This document shows, in pieces, positions 11,911-23,700 of a stretch of DNA of 64,000 bases. Made by a program: the position numbers and the translations under genes. Positions within the stretch are counted from its first letter, which is position 1, and every line of letters begins with the position of its first letter. This DNA is from Mytilus galloprovincialis (Eukaryota > Mollusca > Bivalvia > Mytilida > Mytilidae): NCBI RefSeq assembly GCF_965363235.1, contig NC_134842.1, forward strand, positions 34,432,505-34,496,504. Direction: 5' to 3'. The notes under the pieces are model-generated. The model was not told the DNA's origin and ran no database searches. It saw only the letters and a list, made by a program, of their open reading frames with translations.

Positions 11911-14164
11911 GATTATTGCCTGGAGGATTAGCTATTTTTCACCTTTTGGATAGTAGGTTTACGATCTTATACATATACTGTGGAGATGACCTCTCCATCG
12001 GAACTATATGACGTAGAAGTTTAATGACTTCCGAGAGACGTATGCTATGATCTACGTTTTGTATAGTATGCTTACGTTATCCATTTACTTAAAATCTTTT
12101 CGGAGATATTAAAAAGATATATCAACTCCTAAGATGACCTCACCGCCGGAGACTAAATGACGTAGAAATTTAATTACAGCCATGGTGCTTAGCTATTTTC
12201 TACCTTTTAGACAGTAGGTTTACCTTATCACTTTTCTCAAAAGTCTTATCAGAAATTTGTAAAAGATATATTTACTCATATAATGACCTGACAGCAGGTA
12301 GCAGCTTCAGAACAATAAAAGTATCTACATTACTGTAACGCATATACCAAAACAAAAATAATATTTTTGTTAATTTAACAACTTCTTCTTGTGATTCTAC
12401 GGTGACAATGACCAACTGAATGTCAAAGAGCTCAATTTCAGACATCATTTTGACCTTAAAACGATTTTTAGTCGTTTTTATGAAAATAGTATAACAATCA
12501 ATAGATGACTATAGCTGACTAATTTTTCGTTGATTCTTAGGAGTATGTAATATTAAATTCAACAACTATATTGCCTGATTCAGCATCCTTAGGGAATACA
12601 CATTAAAATAATCTTTTCAGTATTAATATACATAGTATCATTAGATCATTTAACTGTACTTACATGATTCATAATATATAGTTCCTTAGTTCTACATTAA
12701 TAAGTTAAAAAAAATAATCCAATGATTTGGTTTAAACTCCTTTAAGCAAAGTTGTCATTTGGAAGAATTCAATTATTGTTTTCGTGTCTCTTTTGATTAT
12801 TCAGCTGCTTAGGTATGCATTCATCACTTAGATGAACACACTATTTAATCTAAAAAAAAACTCCGTTAGTGTGGGTGTACCAGAAATATTTGATTAAAGT
12901 TTTGTATACCTCTGTTAGTCCAGATGTACTGTACGAGTAATATTAAATTACAGATTTTTATACCTTTGCTAGTGCATCGAAAACAAGTACTAGAAGAATT
13001 AAAATTTTGATGCGTCTATAAGCTGATATGTGCTAGTAATATTTGTTTAAATGTGTTATTATACCTCTGTTTATAATAATATCTTTTTGGATCAACAGAC
13101 CATACACATGTTATAAGATATCGACTCCAGTCGTATGTGGTTGGAAACTAAATAGTATTTATCTAGAAAAGTGTTATTACCTCTTGTCTTAAGATGCATA
13201 GTTTTGAAGAAGACAAAAATGTTTAGACTATATATGTGTGACTACGATGAAAGTCTTTTATAAAGTTAATCTATGCTGACCTTGGATTATCTTTAGAAAT
13301 GTAAACAAGGTACCGTGTTCTTACAACAACTCGTCGTCGGAGCATGGGATATGATTCATAGTTTGCATTATTTTCTCATTTTATATTTTATTTTGATTAT
13401 AGCATATACAGTTTTCATCATTAAGAAAAAAAAAATAATCATAATAAAAATATCTTTACCTTCAAGGTAAACGATCTCGGGAGTTTTTATAGATAACATG
13501 TTTAGGTAACTAAAAGTGATTACCAAACCTCTCAAATATCAACCTATTGTTTGGTAATACTTTGCAATTTTGCTGCAACCAAACAGATTGAAATGAAACA
13601 TTTTGTCAATGATTTGTCACTTGTTACCAAAAGAATAATTTGCTATAATGTCTGAAGCTTTCTGATTTTAATTTCTAGTATGAAGCAGTTTTTTAGTCTG
13701 TCGTAAATCTAATGAATATATGAAGGGGATATGGAGTAAATGTACATGAGACAATAGTAATATCAATACATGGTAAAACCCAAATATGGACCGTTTTTAT
13801 TGTTGTCCTTCATCTTTAAGTCACCATGAGGCATTCAACAATGATCAATATTTCTTATACCTGGTAGTAACAAAGTTCAAGTTGACCATTCGCATTGGTT
13901 TGAGCAGAATTCATGGTGATATATCATACAAACCTACATTCCTATTTGTATGACTGTTCATTGATACTTTTAAATTCCACCAAAAGCGAATAGAAACGAA
14001 AACATTATGTCTAGGATTTCACAAACTTAACTGAGAGGAATAATTTGATATTTGTTTGCTTTAAGATCTTTAAATCTTTTGTCAAACGAAGTTTGGGAAG
14101 GGATCTAGTGTTTCGTCTGTTCAACATGAAGTTAACATCTATCTATCTAGTTTAAACATATTTA

Positions 14165-14463
14165 TTTATAGGGGATTGGGAAACAAGTTATTGCAACTTA
14201 TATAAATCCCTTTCTACTTTGCAGGTGGTGCGAGTGCTGCCTTTTAGCGGAATTAGCCTTCTCGTTTTCGAAAGCTAAACTTCTTTTACGTGCAAGAGAG
14301 ATGGCTTTTTCTTAAAACAGGTCAGTCATTTATCGTCTCCTTCTATCGGACTATCATCATTTCTCAAGACCACACTCGCAAATGATGTCAAGGGAGAACT
14401 TGAGAGGGGATCGAACCAGGAACCTTTGTGTTAGTAGTCCGATGCACTAACCACTGCTCCCCA
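14165..14463 (-). repeat. tRNA-derived SINE
   Basis: On the minus strand it starts GGGGAGCAGTGGTTAGTGCA (14463 downwards), with a box A-like TGGTTAGTGCATCGG and, about 35 bases on, a box B-like GGTTCGATCCC. The 5' seven bases can pair with GTTCTCC downstream as a tRNA acceptor stem would, but T-arm and anticodon stems are broken, so it is a SINE head rather than a working tRNA. The body continues to about 14165. Confidence 0.75.
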
Positions 14464-17050
14464 TCTATCTGTGTTATAGTTAATTTTTGTTCATGACATG
14501 CTGTTCATATATGAGTTTTGAATAATTCAGGTGTCTTGATAAAAATAAGGTCATCTTGACCTAAATTTCACATATGAGTAACTGATTAAAGTTTGCGTTA
14601 GATTCCATATCTGAGATACAACTCGTTGATAAATAACTTTTTTGCCAGTAGATGCGTCTGTAATAGTCAGAATCGAGTGTTCTTAACATATGTCATCATG
14701 ACATAAAATTCATTGATGAGGAAATGAGGCAAAAAGCTGCGTTTAAGTCCATATCTGAGATGAGGAATATACATATTTTTTTAGTATATGCAACTTTGAT
14801 AATCACTCGTTTCAAAATCAAGTCTTGAAAATGAATTAGATGATATTCCATTTCATCAACTGCACTTAAAAGATATTCAATTTCATCAACTGCACAATTA
14901 AGTTATATCTTATAGTATTATCATAACAAATGGGATTGGACCAGTTCAATCAATTGAAGATTAAAGTCAACGTAATGTAAAGATCGTTTATATAATATTT
15001 TGCAGTTTTTTTTATACTATAATCATCCATATTTCCGGCCAAAAAATTTGGTACATGCACCAAATAACTCCCTTGTGCAATTTAGATATATGTGATCATT
15101 ATACCGTTAGAAATTATAAAAGTTGTGAACACTATGCTTTACTCCGGGGTAACTATTCTGTACTGAAAATAATGTACCAAAATATCACCGATGTCCCATA
15201 AATAGCATTATATTTCTATAGTCATAGGAGCTATTTCTTAGGAATTTGCACTCTTGTTATATTAAACTTTAGAAAATATATGCACCATGTTTTGGTCAAC
15301 TCGACGCAAGATATTTCAGTGGGCTTTCGTTTAACAGAAATAATGTTTATTTATCTGATAAAAAAAAGAAGACAATGGTTTGAAACAGGTTTTGTGAACT
15401 GAAAAAGAATTAACAGTGAAGAAATGTCAATGTTTATATCTAAAACGCTGGAAAGTGTATTACTGTTAACAAATATCAAATGGACGAAAGTTATATTTCG
15501 TTATGGGATATATGCAATGATTTTTTTTTTGTCAAAATGTATTTTTGTCACTAGCAAATCTTAAAAACCATTTGTAAAAATATGAGATCCATGTTTAATA
15601 AATTTTACTTAATACATCACATTTAAGTTATGACACCGTAATATGTGAGTTTTTAGACGAGGATGAAACGAAATTGTTAATCTCTTTTTTAATCAATTTT
15701 AGAAACAAATGACTCCGGCAATCTTTTCGGATATTTCATTTCAAATTCTTGATCTCATCAGATATCATGAAACTGGAAAAAACGACATATTTTCTGCTGT
15801 CTATTACATTTTGTACTACGATATATAACATACTAAATCTCCCTCCCCAACTTTTAATCAGTTCTATATAATTATTTATTTGTTGGGAATTAACAGAAAA
15901 GGGCCAGAGGTGATATTCTTTTATTAATTTTTATATTTGAATTTGTTAATTTCACATAAAAACTGTGACTTTAAACAATGCCATACTTTGACAAAACATT
16001 GAAGTTCATTATATTTCACCAAGTAGCCCGTAATATAAACAATATAATTATTGGTTAAACCGATTTCAACGTTAAAAGTTACACAATGGCGTCCTGAAAT
16101 GGAACGTTTACATGCAAAATGAACAATATTTTTATAAAGCGTCATACCAATATTGGACTGCTTTGACTATATAGATTAAAGGCACAAGGAAGAAGAAAAC
16201 ATTTTCCAAACATAACAAATTTATTGTTTATCAACAAATCAATCATCAGTTTTTTGTACAAAAAAATATAATCATAGTTGTACTCTTCCTGAAACAAGAT
16301 GATATTAAAGTTGATCAAAAGACTAATTCTTTATATCTGTCTTCAAGTTAAGGTGATCAATATCACTGCAATTAAACGATTCTTACAATGGTACGAGTCA
16401 ATATATCTAGATTATATGTAATCAAACAAATCTTTTGGATCTTCTTATTATTCATGATTAAAATATATGGAGTTCATCGTGACAACAGCTTTATATTTAC
16501 TACCTTTTTTTATAATTATTGATTTTTCCACTTTTGAAACGTTTAAAAATTACCAATATATAACTATATCTTTTTAACGGTTTTTTAAATAGTGTTGAGG
16601 ATTTATGGTTACCGGTTTTTGTCGTCCGGATTTGGACATTGAATTGAATTTAGTTTCAAATAGTAGTTAATATTTTTGTAATTTTTTTAACATTTTTTTG
16701 TTTGTTTTGTGATGCAATTCAGTTCATGCTCTATTGTTAAATTTTCAGTATTTGATCATTTTCGATCAGATGATGATTGTTTTTTGATTTGTGAGTATTA
16801 AATGTGTTTATTTTTTTGGCACCGAAATGGTTGGTGTTGGTCTTGAAAACACTCTCCTGGACTCAAAGTTTGATGTGCCCCTTCGTTTCTATGGTATATT
16901 TTCTAGTTTGTAAATTACTGCAAATTGTATATTTCTATTATTGGTTATGGGGTCTTACATTTATTTGTTTTAGAAACAAAATTACATTTCTTTGTAATAC
17001 ATTGTAACTGTTATAATCTTTATTTCGTATTGTCTAATTGACTTCTTTTC

Positions 17051-17056
17051 TTTATT
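17051..17056 (-). terminator. Candidate polyadenylation signal of gene B
   Basis: AATAAA on the minus strand about 250 bases after the gene B stop; a second AATAAA lies at 17019-17024. Either could direct 3' end formation. In AT-rich DNA such hexamers are common, so this is weak evidence. Confidence 0.35.
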
Positions 17057-17304
17057 CAAAAATCACTTCTTCTGCTGAATGGTCTACTTTCTGTACTTTC
17101 ATGAAAAGTCATATTGAAGATTGTTTATATGTTGTTGATTTCTACAGACTCAAGCATTCTCGGTTACACAAAACCAAATCATACACAAAAAAATCATACT
17201 ATCATGTCTATCTGCAATATCTGACATGTTTAAACATTGTTTTTGAGATCTCAACAGTTTGTTTGTTATATATCTATAATTAATATAACTATAAATATGA
17301 TATA

Positions 17305-17706
17305 TCATATCATATGATCTGCAAATACATTGTACTGTTCGGGTTGAACATTTCTACCCATAGAATCACTATTGTTACCATTCTGATCATTGTCACGTGA
17401 TTGTTGCTCTGCTGTAAGAATATTGAGGCTGTTGATAATTTTATTCAAACCATCATTAAATTCAGTTCTTCCTTCCTGCTTCTCGTCATTCATATCATTA
17501 AAACCTTTGATTATCTGATTCAGACCATCATTCAGTTTGTCTTCAGCTGCAGCTCTTTTCACTTCTGTTGTAAGCAACCGTACACTCCGCTTCTTAATGA
17601 ATCGTAGAATAAGAATACCCAGCTCTAGAATTTCACCCAGGCTTATTACAGACATGCCGACCCATAGTCCAAGGGATCCTCCAATATCTGACACAAAGTT
17701 TTCAAC
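17305..17706 (-). CDS. Gene B exon 11: TM2 pore and C-terminus
   Basis: Starts after TTTTTGACAG. Codes VENFVSDIGGSLGLW, the selectivity filter G-M-S (396-398) and TM2, then a basic KKR boundary and a cytosolic tail of about 95 residues. The tail contains two related DGLN(Q/K)II segments and Asn/Asp-rich sequence; I recognise no binding motif. The frame ends in a stop at 17305-17307. Confidence 0.94.
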   Translation of the reverse strand, partial: VENFVSDIGGSLGLWVGMSVISLGEILELGILILRFIKKRSVRLLTTEVKRAAAEDKLNDGLNQIIKGFNDMNDEKQEGRTEFNDGLNKIINSLNILTAEQQSRDNDQNGNNSDSMGRNVQPEQYNVFADHMI

Positions 17707-20700
17707 CTGTCAAAAATCATCACTATTTATATTAAACAAACGTTCTTTGATTTTTATAAAAACAGTTCTCGGTATATTTATTTCATATGTAACTGATATA
17801 TGTATATAATCGCTATACTTATCATTCAGCTGAACTAAGGGTGGTAAATGGATAAGTACGTAATCTCTCAGTCGATGATACTAATGCCGTCATTATATGG
17901 TTGAATACCTATCTGGCATAATTAGGTTCATACCTTGTGGTTTTGTTTTTTTAACTTTTCGTCGGGGTCATGATACAATTTATTTATAGTGCTTTTTTCA
18001 ATTATATTTTTATAATCGTTGTTTTTGTAACCATGTGGTTGTCGGTTCTTTGAGAACTTATTCGTTGTTTTTTTCTTTTTCTTTTCTTAACAACATTAAA
18101 TATCATGGTATTACGAGAGTGTGTTCTTATGCATGTTATACGTACTGTTTATAAGCCCATTGATGAAAATTTAAAGGGCGTGGATTGATGTCTCAAAAGA
18201 TGGTTTCACTCCGTCTCGTATTCAAGTGTTTGTCTCGTTCCAAGCCAAGAACATGTTCATTTGTTTCCCCGATGACATATCTTAATCGTTTTGTATTTTG
18301 ATGATTTGACTAATTATAATTTTGCGGTTTCTCATTTGTCCCATACGTGAAGCAGGATATGTTTACCCTGGTTAGTGAATTTTGTGTTGCTCAGTCTTTA
18401 TCATGTTTATTTTGCATGTGGTGTTAAAAAAAATGCGTTGAATTCTTGTGTTTTGTATGCTTTAGTCTGCCTATCTTTAACTTGTAAATTTTGATTCTAT
18501 ACTTTTGTATGTCTCTCTTTAACATGTATATTTTTATTCTATCATTTTGTTGGTCTTTCATCAACATGTAAATTTTGGTTGTATGCTTTTGTCTGTCTCT
18601 CTTCAACTTATAAATTTTGATTCTATGCTTTTGTCTGTCTCTCTTCATCATGTCAATTTTGGTTGTTTGCTTTTGTCTGTCTCTCTTCAACTTATAAATT
18701 TTTAAACTATCCTTTTTAGATGCCTCTTCAACATGTTAATTTTGACTTTATCCTTTTGTGGATCCCACTTTCACATGTCAATTTTGGTTGTATGATTTTG
18801 TCTATCTCTCCTCAACATGTTAATTTTGATTCTATCTTTTTATCGATACCTCTTCAACATGTCAATTTTGGTTGTATGCTTTTGTCTGTCTTTCTTCAAC
18901 ATGTCACTTTTGATTCTATCCCTTTGTCGATCCCATTTCAACATGTCAAATTTTATTCTATGCTTTTGTCTGTCTTTCTTCAACATGTCAATTTGGTTGT
19001 ATGCTGTTGCCTGTCTCTCTTCAAATTGTTAATTTTGATTCTATCATTTTTCCGATCCCTCTTCAACATGTCAATTTTGGTTTATGCCTTTGTCTGTCTC
19101 TCTTCAAATTTTAAATTTTGTTTCTTTCCTTTTGTCGATCTCTCTTTAACATGTATATTTTGATTCTATCCTTTTGTCGGTCTTTCATCAACATGTAAAT
19201 TTTGATTCTATGCTTTTGTGTATCTATCTTCAACTTGTACAGTTTGATTCTATTCTTTTGTCGTTCTCTCTTCAACATGTTAATTTTGATTCTATCCTTT
19301 TGTCGGTCTCTCTTCAACTTGTCAATTTTGATTGTATGTTTTTTTCTGTCTCTCGATTCTATCCTTTGTCGATTCCTCTTCAACATGTTAATTTCGTTTG
19401 CCATGCTTTTGTCAAGAGTTGTTTTTAGTTGATTTTGTTTTCCTATGATTGGTCTCTCTTCAACGTGTACAATTTGACATTCCCTTTGGTATTTCTTTTG
19501 TATTTTTTAATTTATTTCACTACATAACAATGTAACTCTTAAAGATAAAAATTACCGTGTAGGCAAGTTCCTCTTCAGTTATCTCCTCTTGGAGGGAAGA
19601 AAAATATATGTTGATAAATAACAAGCTTTCCCTATTAAAACAAAAGACATTTATCAGTAAATTGAAAGTGCAGGTTTTCAACCATGATACTAAGAACTTG
19701 TCAGTATAAAACTTATAAAGTCAAAGTAATGCTACTGTATATACTGACAAAGCATATAATCTTCATATTAAGATATTTATGTATGTAGGCAAAAAAGGTA
19801 TTAATAAAAAGGAAGACATTTGGAACTGCTCTATATTGCATTGATAATATTCTTCTACAATGTATATTACTTACTTGGTGTTGCAAATTCATGTCTAAAT
19901 GCATATAAGATTGTATTTTTACGATACAATGTTGTAATTTCTCCACATGAAATCATATAATGATGGACTAATTGAAAGAAAGATGAACTTTGTTGTTGTT
20001 GTTTTTTACTCAGTTAATTAAATGTTAAGGTCTACAACACAAAATAGAGAGGTTCCTAAAACATTTTTAATGGAAATTATTTTAATTGAGTAACCTCCCC
20101 TTTAATGGGTAAGCTTTAAAAGATATTATTAAAATATAATTCTGTATTAATGAGAAAAAACTATAATCGAACACTTTATTGAGATGCTAAATCATACAAA
20201 TGAATTTCAAAGTAATGAGTCTCTAAGATTGTTTTAATTTCAGTTTGTAAATTTTTCATGCGACTATTTAACATATTTTACATGAAAACGTTATTATTTT
20301 TTTTTTTGGCACATGTACCAACTTTCTGAGAGCCTACACGTGTTCATGTATCATATCGATGAAATTTGGCATCGCACATTTCCCGAAATTATAATGCTCC
20401 CGAATAACACACGTTACCGAATAATCTTTATATTCTCTAATTCTATAACAACGTATGGGAGGTTCCTTACAACAGACACTTTTCGGTTTTTTGTATCTGT
20501 CTTGATGTGCATGTCTTTCATCGAGTAATAGTTTTGATAGTCCCTTCTGTTTCAAAATTTTAGTTGCAACAATTCGTTTTCCAGAGTACGACATAAATAT
20601 ATAGAAAAGCTTGCGATAACAAATAAATGAAGGTTAATCAATAAATATTTACTTGAGATGTAAGAAGCAACGCATTTCCATAGATTTAGAAAAATTTCAG

Positions 20701-23700
20701 TTTGGTATATTCTGTCCTCTTTTATAAGAGTGTCTTTCATTCTACTATTCTTCATAATGGTGACCCAAATATTCATTTCTGAGATTTTCTCATCTTTTAA
20801 TAGATGAAAGACCTGATGTATCTTCACCCAGAACGCTCAAACCTAATTGTAATATACATTCTAATGGATTGACGTCTTGTTTAACTACTGATGGGTCCAA
20901 ATGTAGAAAAAGAGTTATTCATCTTGGTTTGTTTAAACTTATCAGTGCAATTTGTATTTACCTCATATCCTGGTATGCCACACCTCTCTGCTTAAGAATT
21001 GCATCCAGTACGCCTACGTAACTTTTTCCTGGCCACGTTGTCATGGAACGAAACGTCGCATATTGTATCTCACTGTAATGCAAAAAAAAAAACCAATATA
21101 AAAACATGAATTGTTCGCCTATGTATTAAAAAATCTAAAGCGCTTTAGGTAAATTGTATACCTACTGATTGTTTATTTGCAACTTCATATATGTCACGTG
21201 ATATGTCAAAACTCATGTTTGTACAAAGCAGCTATAGAGAAAATGTGTCCATCGTTCGTCGATGAAATTGTTTTTTTGCATCTTCTCAAGAATACTTCTA
21301 GCCAGTATATTTCATATACAAAGTAATCAATTAATACGATAAAACAGACAAAAACCTTTTTGAATAAACCGATCGTCCATTTTGACAACACGTTGGTCAT
21401 ATTAGAATTAAGAAATATACAATATTTAAGCTCAATGTCAATAAATATAAACGATTTTGTATGAGGCTGAGAAACTAACGAAGAGCGAGAATATACCGAG
21501 CATTTCCCAAGCTAGTGAATACAAAACAGTTTATATTTTTTTGACATTGACCTAATATTGTTTTATACTGCGATCTATAATTTAATACATTGATAGCTAT
21601 TGAAATTGTAAATCTAATTTCAAACTTATTTACATCCCTTAATGATTGTTGAAAAGGTGATCCGTGATGAAACTGAAATTGCACAAAATATAGCTGTGTT
21701 GCTATACGTAGGCAATAAACATAACTAGTTGCAGTACAGAGATAATTTTATCACCTTTGATGGAACAAGAAATTATCATATGCAAGCAATGTGACATGAG
21801 TGTTCATATCAATATTCTCTCTTATAGTAAAAATATACTAGTAATCACTTATTATTTCTAATAGCAGCAGTAACGTGTTCAATATCACTCAATTTTTTAT
21901 CAAAATTTTATTATTGACAAACTAAATTTGAGGTGCACAAGGAATAATGACCCATCCGACGCAGCATAGATATAATAAAATTCCTGCTACATCAAAATCA
22001 TTTGGAGAGGTGAAGGTGTTACCTGAGCCCTTATGCGAGGCACCAAATATGTATATCTCCTATATAAACATATATTACATATATATATGTGCAATCGATA
22101 CAAAATCTTTAAAAAAAAACATTTGAAGGATACTACAATCGAAAAAACACGCGACTCATTCTCATTCTCTGATGGCTATGTTTTGACACAGTTCATCAAC
22201 ATAAAAAAGTCGACGATGTGTATGTTAAGAGAAAAAACAAACATACAAGTTATCCACAGTCGATTATTATACATTTATCAGTTTGAATGTACCTCTGGTA
22301 TCTTTGGACCCTTTTCTGTAATGTGTGCACGGTGAATGCTACTTCTGATATGGAAAAAATATAATATAACATTGATTTCTGGTAAAGTTGGAAACAAATG
22401 TATAAAGGCGATGGACATAATCATACCTGCATGGGTCCTTACAGCTGCAGTTTTCTGTACCTTTTTCAGCGTTCGCCATACATTGAAGCTCTTGAAATAT
22501 ATAAAACAATTTACACTCTCTTGTACAGTTGTATGATCTTGTGACATCAGTCTATAGACTGACAATTTGTAAGTTCATTTTTAACTATGAGATAACACAT
22601 GTTCGTATATAACTGTATATTATGAATATGTATAAGCTTCTCAAAATAAAAGACATTCATAAATATTTTTTGGAAAACCAAAAATGAGAATTAAGAGCAA
22701 TGTCGCAGTTGTCAGAAGCACCATGAAACCACAATAGATAACAATATTTAGATCAATATGAAAAGGACAACATATCATGGTTAACACGTGTGCTACGAAA
22801 CATGTGTTTAATATAACTGGGTTATAATTTAGTACCAGCTAAGAAAAGAGCATGTAATATCTAATAATAAAAAAATATTAGATACGTCAACCTCTAGTCT
22901 AAGATTTGCCACCCTTGTTCTGGCAAAATTGTACGGAATATAAGGTTATGAACGCTTTTCAATTCATGCTACTACATTGCAAAAACCTCGCGATTTTCGC
23001 TTACGCTAAAAACACAAATACTTTACTTTCCGTGACCACTTTACTAATGTACAAGAAATTTTTCACATTAATGTTTGAAATGTTAAATTTAGTTGTTTCA
23101 AACACATTATGTAAAATGTACCTTCAACATCATCGCAAATCCAGAGTCCTAGATTAACATTTGACATGGTTGGCGAACAATTACAGCTCTTTTCCACGAT
23201 CTTTTCTACACATAGTTCAAAGCAGGTCTACAACAATTTTATTGTAGAATTACTTTTAAATTATATGTGAAAATCTATTTTCTTGGCTACAGTATATATA
23301 TAGTACAGATATAATAGGAGATTTATACGTTTGATATATTATGACCAGATATTTCAGCATGTATATAGTCTAGATAATTGGAAACTACTTTGATAAATTG
23401 TAATAGAGAGACTTCACAGCAACTGAGAATGTATTTCGGGATGAAAGATGTATATTTACATTTTATTTATAAGATCCCAACCATGCGTATTTAATACGGT
23501 CTTAACATCCATCATTCCGTTCAGCTTCGGATATTAAAAAACTTGGGAAGAACTTAAGTGCTATAGGAACAAGTGTACATGTTACATGGACAGTAGTAGT
23601 AAAACATAGAAATTTAAATACAGAGGAAGGTAAACCCATCAAAAAACCGAAAGATTGATCTCGTGTGTTATTTAATGGTCAGGAGATCCTGACTCACATA

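Larger units (their letters stand above)
10620..12300 (+). repeat. Tandem array, about 148-bp units, split by a retroelement
   Basis: The core TGACGTAG recurs near 10655, 10761, 10908, 12009 and 12158, preceded by variants of GAGACAACCATCCA and followed by TTAGCTATTTTCTACCTTTT, CAGTAGGTTTACGTTATC and AAAAGATATAT. Units are about 106 or 147-149 bases. Around 10919-11910 the array is interrupted by a retroelement copy. Confidence 0.8.
10427..17304. other. Intergenic region between the two channel genes
   Basis: 6.9 kb between the start of gene A and the stop of gene B. It holds the tandem array and retroelement at 10620-12300 and a SINE at 14165-14463. From 12301-14164 and 14464-17304 I see only AT-rich sequence with short chance frames, apart from a weak dispersed-repeat match near 13740-13870. 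The promoter of gene A must lie here but is not recognisable. Confidence 0.7.

Noticed and set aside
14407..14463. A functional tRNA gene
   Set aside because: Box A and box B are present, but the T-stem and anticodon stem do not pair and a longer SINE body follows.
18720..19163. 147-codon plus-strand frame with QHVNFDSILLS repeats
   Set aside because: It is the opposite-strand reading of the 42-bp minisatellite; the openness follows from a period divisible by three.
18424..19440. CRISPR-like array
   Set aside because: Units are contiguous and homologous throughout, with no unique spacers, and the genome is animal.
20640..20830. Minus-strand frame with EMNIWVTIMK and IKEDRIYQTEIF, resembling the channel segment before TM2
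   Set aside because: No acceptor gives the phase required by exon 9 and no donor gives the phase for exon 11; 19631-19556 fits both exactly and is closer to the family.
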